From VRUE01 sp963745915 (GTDB lineage: Bacteria; Actinomycetota; Thermoleophilia; Solirubrobacterales; 70-9): a stretch of 64,000 nucleotides of DNA. The notes below the pieces were generated by a model. The model was not told where the DNA came from. It did no database searches and saw nothing but the letters and a program-made list of their open reading frames with translations. The stretch is taken from the NCBI GenBank assembly GCA_963745915.1, contig CAVUZA010000002.1, positions 2,356,001 through 2,420,000 of the forward strand, given 5' to 3'. A program made the position numbers and the translations under genes. This document shows positions 42,176-53,172 of this stretch, piece by piece (the first letter of the stretch is position 1; every line of letters starts with the position of its first letter).

Positions 42176-43246
42176 ATGAGGATCGACTCGGTCGAGGTGA
42201 TTCCCTACGCGCTGCCGTTTCGCCAGCCGTACGTGACCGCGCGGGGGGTGTTGAGCGAGCGGCAGATGGTGCTGTTGCGGCTGCGCTCGAGCGACGGCGC
42301 GGTCGGGCTCGGCGAAGCGGTGCCGCTCTCGCTGCGCGGGGGGGCCGGGCTCGAGCGGGTGCTCGGCGAGCTGCGGGCGCTCGGCGAGCGGGGCGAGCTG
42401 GACGAGGCGATGCTGCGCGACCGCGGCCTCGCCCTCTCGGCGCCCGCCCGCTGCGCGGCGCTCACCGCGCTCCTCGATCTGCGCGGACGGTCCGCGGCGC
42501 GGTCGTCATCTCAGCCGCCAGGCGAGTGGAATGGCGACCGCGGCTCGGCGCCGGTCGAGTGCAACGCGACGCTGGCCGCCGGCGAGCCGGCGGCTGTGGC
42601 CGAGCAGGCGCTGGGCTGGGCCGAGGACGGCTTCGCGACCTTCAAGCTGAAGCTCGGCGCGGGCGAGGACGTGGCGCAGGTGCGGGCCGTGCGCGAGGCG
42701 CTCGGCTCGCAGGCGCGGATCCGCGTCGACGCCAACGCGGCCTGGGACCTGGAGACGGCGAAGCGGACGCTGACCGAGCTGGAGCCGCTGGGGATCGAGC
42801 TCGCCGAGCAGCCGGTCGCCACGCTGGCCGAGCTGGCCGAGCTCGGCGAGGCCACCTCGATCCCGATCGCCGGCGACGAGAGCATCGAGTCGCCCGCCGA
42901 CGCCGCGGCGGCGATCGGCGCCGGCGCCTGCGATCTGGCCGGGGTCAAGCTCTCCAAGGTCGGCGGCCCGGAGGCGGCGCTCGAGATCGCCGAGCTGATC
43001 CCGACCTTCCTCTCCAGCGCCCTCGACGGCCCGGTCGGGATCGCCGCCGCGGCGCAGGTCGCCCAGACCCTGGACGCCGCGCCCGGCGCCCGGCGCCTCG
43101 CCCACGGCCTCGCCACCCAGCGCCTCTTCGCCTCGACCGTGGCCGCGGTCGGCTGCGAGCTGCGCGGTGGGATGCTTCACTCCCCTCCCGGCCCCGGGCT
43201 CGGCGTCGAGATCGACGAGGCAGCCCTGCAGGCCCACCGGCTCTGA
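42176..43246 (+). CDS. menC: O-succinylbenzoate synthase
   Basis: Enolase-superfamily dehydration of SHCHC to OSB. 356 aa. Catalytic set: FATFKLKLGAGED (second Lys acid/base), RIRVDANAAWDLETA (metal Asp), LAEQPVATLAELAEL (metal Glu), IPIAGDESIESPADA (metal Asp), GVKLSKVGGPEAALE (Lys). An unusual hydrophilic insertion follows LLDLRGR (about residues 105-123, SQPPGEWNGDRGSAP) and contains a short inverted repeat. menD starts 2 bp after the stop. Confidence 0.94.
   Translation: MRIDSVEVIPYALPFRQPYVTARGVLSERQMVLLRLRSSDGAVGLGEAVPLSLRGGAGLERVLGELRALGERGELDEAMLRDRGLALSAPARCAALTALLDLRGRSAARSSSQPPGEWNGDRGSAPVECNATLAAGEPAAVAEQALGWAEDGFATFKLKLGAGEDVAQVRAVREALGSQARIRVDANAAWDLETAKRTLTELEPLGIELAEQPVATLAELAELGEATSIPIAGDESIESPADAAAAIGAGACDLAGVKLSKVGGPEAALEIAELIPTFLSSALDGPVGIAAAAQVAQTLDAAPGARRLAHGLATQRLFASTVAAVGCELRGGMLHSPPGPGLGVEIDEAALQAHRL
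42498..42542. repeat. Imperfect inverted repeat inside menC (element L)
   Basis: CGCGGTCGTCAT (42498-42509) and ATGGCGACCGCG (42531-42542): 12-bp arms with a single mismatch, loop of 21 nt. It coincides with the hydrophilic insertion of MenC and keeps the frame. It could be a decayed element of the same kind as that in recJ; it is weaker than the others listed. Confidence 0.5.
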
Positions 43247-43248
43247 GC

Positions 43249-44985
43249 ATGGACGCGACCAACGCCAACACCGCGCTCGCTTCGGCCTTCGTCGAGGAGC
43301 TGGCGCGCGGCGGGGTGCGGCAGGCGGTCGTCTCCCCCGGCTCGCGCTCGACGCCGCTGGCGCTGGCGCTCTGGCGCCAGCCGGAGATCGAGGCGACGGT
43401 GATCGTCGACGAGCGCTCGGCTGCCTTCTTCGCCCTCGGCGCCGCCCAGGCGAGCGGGGCGCCGGTGGCGCTGCTCTGCACCTCGGGGACCGCCGCCGCC
43501 AACTACCACCCGGCGATCTGCGAGGCGGACGAGTCGGCGCTGCCGCTGATCGCGCTGAGCGCCGACCGGCCGCCGGAGCTGCGCGGGATCGGCGCCGGGC
43601 AGACGATCGACCAGGTCAAGCTCTACGGCGACGCGGTGCGCTGGTTCTGCGAAGTCGGCACCCACGAGGCCGACGACGCCGGGCTGCTCCACTACCGCTC
43701 GGTCGCCTGCCGGGCGCTGGCCGCCGCCCGCGGCGGGCGGCCCGGGCCGGTCCACCTCAACCTGCCCTGGCGCGAGCCGCTGGCGCCGGTCGCGGTCGAG
43801 GGCGCGGTGAGCGCCACCGACCCGCTGGCCCTGGCCGGGCGCGGAGGCAGGCCGCTGACCGCGGTCACCCCGGTCGACCTCGAGCCCTCGGCCTTCCTGC
43901 TCGACGAGGTCGCCGGCCACATCCGCGAAGCCCGCGCCGGGGCGATCGTCGCCGGCCGCCAGCTCGACCCCGAGCTGCGCGCGCCGCTCGCCGAGCTGGC
44001 CCGCGCCGCCGGCTTCCCGATCCTCGCCGAGCCGACCTCGCAGCTGCGCTGCGGGCCGCACGACCGCTCCCACGTCGTCTCCACCTACGACCTGCTGCTC
44101 CGCGACGAGGGCTTCGCCGCCGCGGTCGCGCCCGACCTCGTCCTGCGCTTCGGCGAGATGCCGACCAGCAAGCCGCTGCGCGCCTGGCTCGCCGGCTCCG
44201 GCGCCGACCAGATCGCGGTCGACCCGCGCGGCGGCTGGAACGAGCCGAGCGGCCGGGCGGCGGCGATCCTGCGCGCCGACCCGACCGAGCTGGCCGCCGG
44301 CTGGGCGGCGCGGGTCGGCGAGCAGCGCCCGGCGCCGTCGCGCTGGCTCGAGGCCGAGGCCGCCGCCCGGGCCGCGATCGAGGCCGGGCTGGACGGCGGC
44401 GGGATCTCCGAGCCGGCGCTGCACCTGGCCCTGGGCCGCGCGCATCGCGACGGCGACCTGGTCTACACCGCGTCGAGCATGCCGATCCGCGACCAGGAGG
44501 CGTTCCTCCCCCCCGGCGAGGCCGACGCGCTCTTCCTCTGCAACCGCGGCGCCAACGGCATCGACGGCCTGATCTCCTCGGGGATCGGCGCCGCCCACGC
44601 CAGCGGCCGGCCGACGACGATCCTCAGCGGCGACCTCGGCCTGCTGCACGACGTCGGCGGCCTCGCCGCCCTGCGCGAGGTCACCACCCCGGTCCGCATC
44701 CTCGTCGTCGACAACGACGGCGGCGGCATCTTCGGCTTCCTGGCCCAGGCCGCGGCGATGCCGGCCGGGGAGTTCGAGGCGCTGCTCGGCACCCCGCGCG
44801 GGATCGAGGCGGCGCGGGCCGCGAACCTCTTCGGCCTGCGCCACACCCGGCTCGAGCGGCTCGCCGACCTCGGCGAGGCCCTCGCCGCGGGCAGCGGCCT
44901 GATCGAGGTGAAGACCGACCGCGCCGCCAACGTCGAGCTCCACCGCCGCCTCGCGCAGGCGGTCGCGGAGGCCGTCGCCCGATGA
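43249..44985 (+). CDS. menD: SEPHCHC synthase
   Basis: Thiamin diphosphate enzyme joining 2-oxoglutarate to isochorismate. 578 aa from ATG 43249. Family start TALASAFVEELARGGVRQAV with VVSPGSRSTPLALALW, ThDP Glu in VIVDERSAAFFALGAAQASG, CTSGTAAANYHPAICEAD, GGWNEPSGRAAAIL and the C-terminal ThDP motif LSGDLGLLHDVGGLAALREVT with VVDNDGGGIFGFL. Overlaps the acyltransferase gene by four bases (ATGA). Confidence 0.96.
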   Translation: MDATNANTALASAFVEELARGGVRQAVVSPGSRSTPLALALWRQPEIEATVIVDERSAAFFALGAAQASGAPVALLCTSGTAAANYHPAICEADESALPLIALSADRPPELRGIGAGQTIDQVKLYGDAVRWFCEVGTHEADDAGLLHYRSVACRALAAARGGRPGPVHLNLPWREPLAPVAVEGAVSATDPLALAGRGGRPLTAVTPVDLEPSAFLLDEVAGHIREARAGAIVAGRQLDPELRAPLAELARAAGFPILAEPTSQLRCGPHDRSHVVSTYDLLLRDEGFAAAVAPDLVLRFGEMPTSKPLRAWLAGSGADQIAVDPRGGWNEPSGRAAAILRADPTELAAGWAARVGEQRPAPSRWLEAEAAARAAIEAGLDGGGISEPALHLALGRAHRDGDLVYTASSMPIRDQEAFLPPGEADALFLCNRGANGIDGLISSGIGAAHASGRPTTILSGDLGLLHDVGGLAALREVTTPVRILVVDNDGGGIFGFLAQAAAMPAGEFEALLGTPRGIEAARAANLFGLRHTRLERLADLGEALAAGSGLIEVKTDRAANVELHRRLAQAVAEAVAR

Positions 44986-46151
44986 AGCCCGAGCGGCTCC
45001 ACCACCTCGACGCCCTGCGGGCGCTGACCATGGTCCTCATCCTGCCCGCTCACGCCCTCGCCCTGCTCGGACTGCGCAGCGGCTGGAACGACGTCGAGTC
45101 GGCGGCCTTCTGGACGATCCACGCCTTCCGCCTGCCGCTCTTCTTCCTCGTCGCCGGCTTCTTCGCGGCGCTGGTCCTCGAGACCCGCGGCCTCCGCGGC
45201 CTGCTGCGCAACCGCGCCGTCCGCATCGGCGTCCCCCTGGTGCTCGGCGTGATCTTCGTCGTCCCGCTCCTCAGCGTCTGCCTGCGGGCGGCGTCGGCGG
45301 AGCCCTACAAACACTTCGCCACCCCGCTCGAGGCCCTGACCGCGGTGCAGCCGTCCTACCTCTGGTTCCTCTGGTACCTGGCGATCCTCTACGCGGCGGC
45401 GCTGGCGGCGCGGCGCCTGATCGCGGGCCGGGCGGCCGGCGCGAGTCTGGCGCGGCTCGGCGGCTCCCTGCTCGACAGCCGCGCGGCGCCGCTGCTGCTC
45501 GCCGTCCCCGCCGCGGCCCTGCTCTACCGCCAGCCGGCCTGGATGGCCGGCTCGGCCCACACCGAGACCTTCCTCCCGGCCCCCGACCTGCTCGCCTACT
45601 ACGGCGTCTTCTTCGCGTCGGGCTGGCTGCTGTACGCGGCGCCCGGGCTACGCGCCGCGATCGAGTCCCGGCCCGGGACCTACGGCCTGCTCGCCGCCCT
45701 CGCCCTGCCCCCCGCCCTCGCCCTCTACCTGCTGCAGAGCGACCCGTCGATCGGCCCCAGCCGCTGGTTCCACCTGCTCGCCCTGCTGCTGCTCTCGGTC
45801 TCCACCTGGGCGATCTGCTTCGCCCTGCTCGGCCTCTCCCGCCGCCACCTCGCCCGCGAGAGGCCCCGCCTGCGCTACTGGGCCGACGCCTCCTACTGGA
45901 TCTACCTCAGCCACTTCCTGCCGATGGCCGCCCTCGCCGCCCTGCTGCTCGGCGTCGCGATGCCCGACGCCCTCCGCCTCGGCCTCCTGGTCGCCGTCAC
46001 CCTGGCCGTGATCTACCCCGCCTACGGCACCCTCGTCCGCCACACCGCGATCGGCCGCGTCCTGCACGGGCCACGACCCCGGGGGCCGCGCGGGGCGGGA
46101 TTACACGTCGGCGACGTCACTCCGCCGGCGGCGGCGCCGGGTCAGACCTAA
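44982..46151 (+). CDS. Membrane acyltransferase (acyltransferase 3 / OpgC-like)
   Basis: 389 aa, about ten membrane helices. RLHHLDALRALTMVLILPAH at the N-terminus is the acyltransferase-3 family start (R and D/H dyad in helix 1), then FFLVAGFFAALVLETRG and YWADASYWIYLSHFLPMA near the end. The family O-acylates sugars or glycans at the cell surface. It is coupled to menD only by position. Its last bases overlap the stop of the convergent beta-propeller gene. Confidence 0.87.
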   Translation: MKPERLHHLDALRALTMVLILPAHALALLGLRSGWNDVESAAFWTIHAFRLPLFFLVAGFFAALVLETRGLRGLLRNRAVRIGVPLVLGVIFVVPLLSVCLRAASAEPYKHFATPLEALTAVQPSYLWFLWYLAILYAAALAARRLIAGRAAGASLARLGGSLLDSRAAPLLLAVPAAALLYRQPAWMAGSAHTETFLPAPDLLAYYGVFFASGWLLYAAPGLRAAIESRPGTYGLLAALALPPALALYLLQSDPSIGPSRWFHLLALLLLSVSTWAICFALLGLSRRHLARERPRLRYWADASYWIYLSHFLPMAALAALLLGVAMPDALRLGLLVAVTLAVIYPAYGTLVRHTAIGRVLHGPRPRGPRGAGLHVGDVTPPAAAPGQT

Positions 46152-48178
46152 CACTCGATGCGACCGGCCTCTCGACCCGGGCCGGGCTGCCAGGCCGCGC
46201 CGTAAAAGGCGTCGCCTCCGGAGGGCCTCAGCACGGCGCGCAGGCAGGAGCCGTCCGCGTTCATCTCCATGACGGCGCTGCGGACGCCGATTTCGTCGCG
46301 ATCGGTCACTTCCGGCCGGTAGCGGACGAAGGCGATTCGGCGCCCCGACGGGTCCCAGCTTTGAAAGAGATCGTCCTTCCGGCTGCTCGTCAACCGGCGC
46401 AGACCCCCACCGCTGGCCTTGATCGTGAACAGGTCGGTCGTCGTCGCGTCCCCGCCGTCGGCCCGCCGCAGCGAGCGTTCGCGGACGAACGCGATCCTGC
46501 TGCCATCGGGCGAGTAGACGGGGTTGGAGGCGCGCCGCACGACCGCCTCTGTCTCACCGCCGCCCAGCGCCAGAGCCACGACTTCCGGCTTACGCCGCCG
46601 CACCTGGCGGGTCGCCAGCAGCGTCCGGCCGTCGGGCGAGAAGGAGGACGGATACAGGTAGAGGCCGCGGCGCTTCGGCGTGACGGGCCACGGGGCACCA
46701 CCGCCAAGATCCGCGAACCAGATGCGCGACCCGCGCACGGCGAACCGGCCGCCGCGAGCCTCGCTGGCCTCTGACCAGTAGCGCACGTAGGCGACGGTTT
46801 CGCCGCTAGGCGCGAAAACAGGTTCATCCGCGGCATGCGTCCCGCGCAGCGGTCGCACTCCGCGTCCATCCGCGCCGCCGACGTAGAGCCGGGTGCTCTG
46901 CGGCCCGCCAACGACCCGGCGGCTGATGCCGGCGAAAGCGATCTGCGAGCCGTCGGGCGACCAGCTCGGCGCCGTGAACCACTCCGGCAGCGGCCTCCTC
47001 CATTCGCCTCCGCCGGCCAGCCGCAACGGCCGCTCCCCATGCTCGTCCACGGTCTCCAGCTCGAAGCGGAACGACGGCAGGTTGAACTTGACCACGGCCA
47101 ACCGCGGTCCGGCCGGCCCCCGCCCGGCGAGGGGCGCGGCGCTGCACTCGATCCGCCCCGCCTCGCGGCCGTTCCCAGGCTGCCACTGGGCTCCGACCAT
47201 TGCGGTGCCGCGGAGCGAGATCACCTTCTGGCGGCAGCTCCCGTCCGCGTTGACCTCGACGATCGAGTTGCCGAACGGGAGGAATTCGTCGAAGATCGCT
47301 TCGAGCAGGTTCCTGTTGATCCGGAAGGAGTTGAAGGCGAGCCGCTGCCCGGACGGGTCCCAGCTCGGGTGCGTCTCGGCGATCCAGGCTGTATGCGTCA
47401 CCTGCCTGATCTCGCCGCCAGAGGCGCTCATCACGTAGATGTCGCGGTGGGCCCGCTCGATCTTTCGCTGGCGGGAGATCGAGTGACGCACGAGGGCGAT
47501 CTGCGAGCCGTCGGGCGAGAAGACGGGTTCCGACGCCGGGAACGAGGCCAGAGAACGCCGGTGGGGTTTACGGTCCAGCGCAATCAGCACCGCCCTGCTC
47601 GAGCTCGGGAGGAAGGGCTTGCTCCTCGTCACGGCGAGTGTCGAGCCGTCGGGGGAGAAGGAGGAGGGCACATACTCGACGCCGCCCTCCGAAAAGGCGA
47701 GACGGCGCGCACCTCCGCCTCCGACCCTCGCCAGCAAGAGCGTCGAGCGAACCGAGAATCCCTTGCCGATCTGTTTGCGGTTGAAGGCGACCCTGCTCCC
47801 GTCGGGAGAGATGACCGGATTCAAGCCGTCCGTCGTGCCGGGAACGAAATGCAGACCGGTTCCGTCCTCGCGGACCGTGTAGATGCCGCTCTTCGCGCCA
47901 TCTGATCCGACGAAGGCCAGCGAGCGCCCGGCGCTGGACCAGGAGACCGTGGTGAGCGGCCTCGGCTCAACCCCGCGCCGCGATCCACCGAGGAGCACGA
48001 GCGGCTTCGACGACGAGGTCCCCACCGTCCTGACGGACACCGCCGGCGAGAGGAGTTCGCTTGTCGCGGTGAAGGTCAGGCGCGGTCCGTGCGGAACCGG
48101 AATCGCCGCAGCGGGCGCCACGCAGCCGCCGGCGAGCGCGAGCAAGACGCCCGCGAGAATCCCTGCATACCGGTACAC
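46148..48178 (-). CDS. Secreted beta-propeller protein with TolB-like repeats, tandem duplicated
   Basis: 676 aa. Signal peptide with a possible lipobox (LLALAGGC). At least ten WD40-like PD40 repeats of the form (F/Y/W)SPDGSxxAF (for example VISPDGSRVAFNR, FSPDGSQIALVRH, WSPDGSQIAFAGI, YSPDGSRIAFVRE). Two halves of about 330 residues end in almost identical strings, WQPGNGREAGRIEC and WQPGPGREAGRIEC, showing an internal duplication. Base composition is visibly less GC-rich than its neighbours, which may indicate transfer. Likely surface or periplasmic binding protein; ligand unknown. Confidence 0.85.
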   Translation of the reverse strand: MYRYAGILAGVLLALAGGCVAPAAAIPVPHGPRLTFTATSELLSPAVSVRTVGTSSSKPLVLLGGSRRGVEPRPLTTVSWSSAGRSLAFVGSDGAKSGIYTVREDGTGLHFVPGTTDGLNPVISPDGSRVAFNRKQIGKGFSVRSTLLLARVGGGGARRLAFSEGGVEYVPSSFSPDGSTLAVTRSKPFLPSSSRAVLIALDRKPHRRSLASFPASEPVFSPDGSQIALVRHSISRQRKIERAHRDIYVMSASGGEIRQVTHTAWIAETHPSWDPSGQRLAFNSFRINRNLLEAIFDEFLPFGNSIVEVNADGSCRQKVISLRGTAMVGAQWQPGNGREAGRIECSAAPLAGRGPAGPRLAVVKFNLPSFRFELETVDEHGERPLRLAGGGEWRRPLPEWFTAPSWSPDGSQIAFAGISRRVVGGPQSTRLYVGGADGRGVRPLRGTHAADEPVFAPSGETVAYVRYWSEASEARGGRFAVRGSRIWFADLGGGAPWPVTPKRRGLYLYPSSFSPDGRTLLATRQVRRRKPEVVALALGGGETEAVVRRASNPVYSPDGSRIAFVRERSLRRADGGDATTTDLFTIKASGGGLRRLTSSRKDDLFQSWDPSGRRIAFVRYRPEVTDRDEIGVRSAVMEMNADGSCLRAVLRPSGGDAFYGAAWQPGPGREAGRIEC

Positions 48179-48251
48179 GGTGGCTATTCTGCCCGACCGC
48201 GCGCGGCGAGGGGCGAGCGGTGCCGTCAGGCGACGACCGCCGGCCCGAGCG

Positions 48252-49643
48252 TTACGCCAGCAGCGGCAGCAGCGCGCCGAGCTTGACCTCGGTCTCGGCC
48301 AGCTCGGCGGCGGGGTCGGAGGCGGCCACTACGCCGACGCCGGCGTAGAGGCGGGCCTCGCGGTCGCGGAGGAGGGCGCTGCGCAGGGCTACGCAGAACT
48401 CGCCGTCCTCGGTGGCGTCCATCCAGCCGACCGGGCCGGCGTACCAGCCGCGGTCCATCTGCTCGACCTCGGCGATCGCCGCCGCCGCGGCGGGGGCCGG
48501 CTCGCCGCCGACCGCGGGCGTCGGGTGCAGCATGCCCGCCAGCTCGACCGCCGAGCGCGGCTCGGCGAGCTGAGCGACGATCGGCGTCGCCAGGTGCTGG
48601 ATGTTGGCGACCTTGACGATCTCCGGCTCAGGCGCGCGCTGCACCCAAACGGCGTGGCGGCGCAGGGCGCGGGCGATCCGCTCGGCGACGATCTCGTGCT
48701 CCTCGCGGTCCTTGGCGCTGCGCAGCAGCTGCTCGCCGAGGTGGTCGTCGACGGCGGGGTCGGAGCTGCGCCGGGTCGAGCCGGCGAGGGCGACGGTCGA
48801 GAGGCTGGCGCCCGAGCGGCGCAGCAGCAGCTCGGGGCTGGCGCCGAGGAAGGCGGCCTCCGGCGTGCCGCAGCAGAAGCAGAAGCAGGACGGGAACTGC
48901 TCGCGCATCGCGCCGAAGACGGCGGCCGGGTCGTGCGCCCGGGGGGCGGTGGCGAGCACCTCGCGGGCCAGCACGACCTTCGACATCTCACCCGCCCGGA
49001 TCCGCGCCGTGGCGGCGGCGATCATCCGCTCGAAGTCGCCCGGCGGGCGGGTGGTGGCGATCTCGGTCGCGGCGCTCGGGTGCGGGTCGAGCAGCGGCAG
49101 CGGCTCCTCGCGCAGGCCGGCGATGCGGGCCCGCAGCGCCGCCTCGACCCGCTCGGGGTCCTCGCCGGGCCCGACGGCCGCGTTGACGGTGAGGAAGGTC
49201 TCGCCGCCGCTGCGGCAGAGCGAGAGCTCCGGTAAGACCAGCGAGGCCGGCGCCAGCGAGGACCAGGGCGGCGTGCCGCCGCCGTCGGGGTCGAAGGCGA
49301 AGCCGCCGACCCAGACCGCGCCGGCGCCCGCCGGCAGTCCCGGCGGCTCCTCGGCGACGACCTCGGTCCCGAGGCAGTCGCGCGCCAGGTCGCCGAAGCG
49401 GCCGGCGCCGCGCGAGCGCACCTCGCGGGCGACCCCGAGCGCGGCCAGTGCGAACCCCCGGTCGGGCTGCTCCCAGCAGAACCAGCGGTCCGAGGCCAGC
49501 CGTGAGGCGAAGACCGCGGCGCAGGGATCCTCGACCTCGACCGCCACGGTGACGCTGGCCACCGCCCGGCCACCGCGGGCCAGGGCGCGCTCAATCCCCG
49601 CCCGCAGGCGCTTACTCGGCGCCGCGAGCGATTGCGATCTCAC
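48252..49643 (-). CDS. menF: Isochorismate synthase
   Basis: Chorismate-binding enzyme, 463 aa if started at GTG 49643, inside the end of ilvH. Motifs RIRAGEMSKVVLAREVLATA (about residue 240), FLGASPELLLRRSGASLSTVALAGSTRR (the TVALAGT motif), SAKDREEHEIVAERIARALR, VKVANIQHLATPI, LHPTPAVGGEP and WYAGPVGWMD. Likely feeds menD. The start is not well fixed: no good ribosome-binding site, and other GTG codons lie at later positions. Overlap with ilvH implies co-transcription with ilvBH. Confidence 0.92.
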   Translation of the reverse strand: MRSQSLAAPSKRLRAGIERALARGGRAVASVTVAVEVEDPCAAVFASRLASDRWFCWEQPDRGFALAALGVAREVRSRGAGRFGDLARDCLGTEVVAEEPPGLPAGAGAVWVGGFAFDPDGGGTPPWSSLAPASLVLPELSLCRSGGETFLTVNAAVGPGEDPERVEAALRARIAGLREEPLPLLDPHPSAATEIATTRPPGDFERMIAAATARIRAGEMSKVVLAREVLATAPRAHDPAAVFGAMREQFPSCFCFCCGTPEAAFLGASPELLLRRSGASLSTVALAGSTRRSSDPAVDDHLGEQLLRSAKDREEHEIVAERIARALRRHAVWVQRAPEPEIVKVANIQHLATPIVAQLAEPRSAVELAGMLHPTPAVGGEPAPAAAAAIAEVEQMDRGWYAGPVGWMDATEDGEFCVALRSALLRDREARLYAGVGVVAASDPAAELAETEVKLGALLPLLA

Positions 49644-50156
49644 CGGTGCGGACCATCTCGACCAGGCCATGCGGCCTGACCATGCGCTCGAAGGCCTCGA
49701 TCTTGTCGGCCGAGCCGGTCACCTCGATCGTCACCGTGCGGCGGGCGACGTCGACGATCTTGGCGCGGAAGATCTCGGCGAACTGGATGATCTCGGCCCG
49801 GTTCTCGACCGCCGCCGAGACTTTGAACATCGCCATCTCCCGGGCGACCGTCTCCTCCGGCTCCATGTCGCGGATCTTCAGCACGTTGACCAGCTTGTGC
49901 AGCTGCTTGGTCACCTGGTCGATCGGGTGCACGGCGCCGTCGAGGGTGAGCGTGATGCGCGAGATGCTCGGGTCGTCGGTCGGGCCGACGGCGAGCGTGT
50001 CGATGTTGAAGCCGCGCCGCGAGAAGAGGCCGGCGATCCGCGCCAGAACGCCGGGCTTGTTCTCGACCAGGATCGAGAGGATGTGCTTGCGGCCGCTGAG
50101 CTGCCCCGGCACGCGCAGCTCCTCGAGCTTGACCACCTGTGGAGTTCCGGCCTCCA

Positions 50157-50157
<1 letters not shown>
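49612..50157 (-). CDS. ilvH: Acetolactate synthase small (regulatory) subunit
   Basis: 181 aa from ATG 50157, sharing one base with the ilvB stop. Two ACT-type domains: HILSILVENKPGVLARIAGLFSRRGFNIDTLAVGPT (residues about 25-60) and the C-terminal half AEIIQFAEIFRAKIVDVARR. Confers valine feedback on IlvB. Normal length. Confidence 0.96.
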
Positions 50158-51836
<1,679 letters not shown>

Positions 51837-51882
51837 CAGGAGGCGATGCTACCAGCGGGCTGCTGCCCGCCATGCAGGCGAT

Positions 51883-53052
51883 TTAGAGGCGGACGGGCGC
51901 GGTCGGGTTCCAGCGGGTGTGCGGGTCGATCGAGCCCTCGATCGCGCGCTCCTTGTAGCGCTCGATGACGTGGACCATCGACTCGATCAGCTCCTCTTTG
52001 AGCAGCGTGGGCTGCAGGCCGAGGTCGAGCAGCTTGGTGTGGATCGCGTTGTAGTAGTGCTCTTCCTTCTCCACCCGCGGGTTCTCGCAGTGCTGGATCT
52101 CGACCGAGTAGCCGAGGTGCTCGCCGGCGTGCTTGACCAGCTCGGCCAGCTCCAGCACCGAGAACTGCTCGGTGAACTGGTTGAAGACGCGGAACTCGCC
52201 TGCCGCGGCCGGGTTGAGCGCCGCCAGCTCGACGCACTGCAGGGTGTCGCGGATATTGAGGAAGCCGCGGGTCTGCCCGCCGGAGCCGTAGACGGTCAGC
52301 GGGTGGCCGATCACCGCCTGCAGGCAGAAGCGGTTGAGCACGGTGCCGAAGACCTCGTCGTAGTCGAAGCGGGTGATCAGGCGCTCGTCGCGGGCGGTCT
52401 CGGTGGTCTCGATCCCGTAGACGACGCCCTGGTTGAGGTCGGTGGCGCGCAGGCCCCAGGTGCGGCAGGCGAAGTGGATGTTGGTCGAGTCGTGGACCTT
52501 CGAGCAGTGGTACAGCGAGGCGGGCAGCTTCGGGTAGGGCAGCGTGTCGCGCCGTCCCTTGTGCTCGATCTCGATGTAGCCCTCCTCGATGTCGATGTTG
52601 GGCTGGCCGTACTCGCCCATCGTGCCGAGCTTGACCAGGTGGCACTCGGGCACGTGATCGCGGATCGAGAAGAGCAGGTTGAGGTTGCCGATCGTGTTGC
52701 CCTGCTGGGTCTCGACCGCCTGGCGGCGGGAGGCCATCGAGTAGGGCGCCGAGGCCTGCTGGCCGTAGTGGACGACGACCTCGGGCCGGGCCTCCTCGAC
52801 CACCTCGTCGAGGAAGTCGCCGTGCTCGACCGTGCCGACGTGGCTGCGGATCTCGTTGCCGGAGACCTCGCGCCAGGCCGCGATCCGCTCGTCCAGGTCG
52901 CGGATCGGGGTCAGCGAGTCGCTGCCGACGCCCGCCACCCAGTCGCGGCGGACGAAGTTGTCGACGACGGTGACCTCGTGGCCGCGGGCCGAGAACATCA
53001 GGGCCGTCGGCCAGCCCAGGTACCCGTCGCCCCCGAGGATGAGAACGCGCAT
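51883..53052 (-). CDS. UDP-sulfoquinovose synthase-like epimerase
   Basis: 389 aa from ATG 53052. SQD1/Agl3 signature: MRVLILGGDGYLGWPTALMF, NFVRRDWVAGVGSDSLTP, GTVEHGDFLDEVV, HYGQQASAPYSM, LGTMGEYGQPNIDIEEGYIE, GRRDTLPYPKLPASLYHCSK (catalytic Tyr-Lys) and WGLRATDLNQGVVYG. These features match UDP-sulfoquinovose synthases that convert UDP-glucose and sulfite to UDP-sulfoquinovose. Plant and bacterial enzymes feed sulfolipid; archaeal Agl3 feeds glycoprotein glycans. Neighbouring membrane glycosyltransferases favour a surface glycan (inference). Confidence 0.92.
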   Translation of the reverse strand: MRVLILGGDGYLGWPTALMFSARGHEVTVVDNFVRRDWVAGVGSDSLTPIRDLDERIAAWREVSGNEIRSHVGTVEHGDFLDEVVEEARPEVVVHYGQQASAPYSMASRRQAVETQQGNTIGNLNLLFSIRDHVPECHLVKLGTMGEYGQPNIDIEEGYIEIEHKGRRDTLPYPKLPASLYHCSKVHDSTNIHFACRTWGLRATDLNQGVVYGIETTETARDERLITRFDYDEVFGTVLNRFCLQAVIGHPLTVYGSGGQTRGFLNIRDTLQCVELAALNPAAAGEFRVFNQFTEQFSVLELAELVKHAGEHLGYSVEIQHCENPRVEKEEHYYNAIHTKLLDLGLQPTLLKEELIESMVHVIERYKERAIEGSIDPHTRWNPTAPVRL

Positions 53053-53134
53053 AGGTCGCGGCAGGGTACCTGACCGGGCCGACGCAGAGCGCCATAGCAT
53101 CTGGCCATGGGCCGCCCCGGAGAAGTCCGCTGAC

Positions 53135-53172
53135 TGTCGAGTTGACCACCGGATACGTGGGTCAACTCGACA
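53135..53172. repeat. Palindrome, family D copy 2, at the start of a glycosyltransferase gene
   Basis: TGTCGAGTTGACC and its exact complement GGTCAACTCGACA (13 bp) enclose ACCGGATACGTG, nearly the same loop as in copy 1 (34517-34558). The TTG at 53142 and GTG at 53157, the only candidate starts of the downstream gene near its first helix, both lie within the element. Confidence 0.9.
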
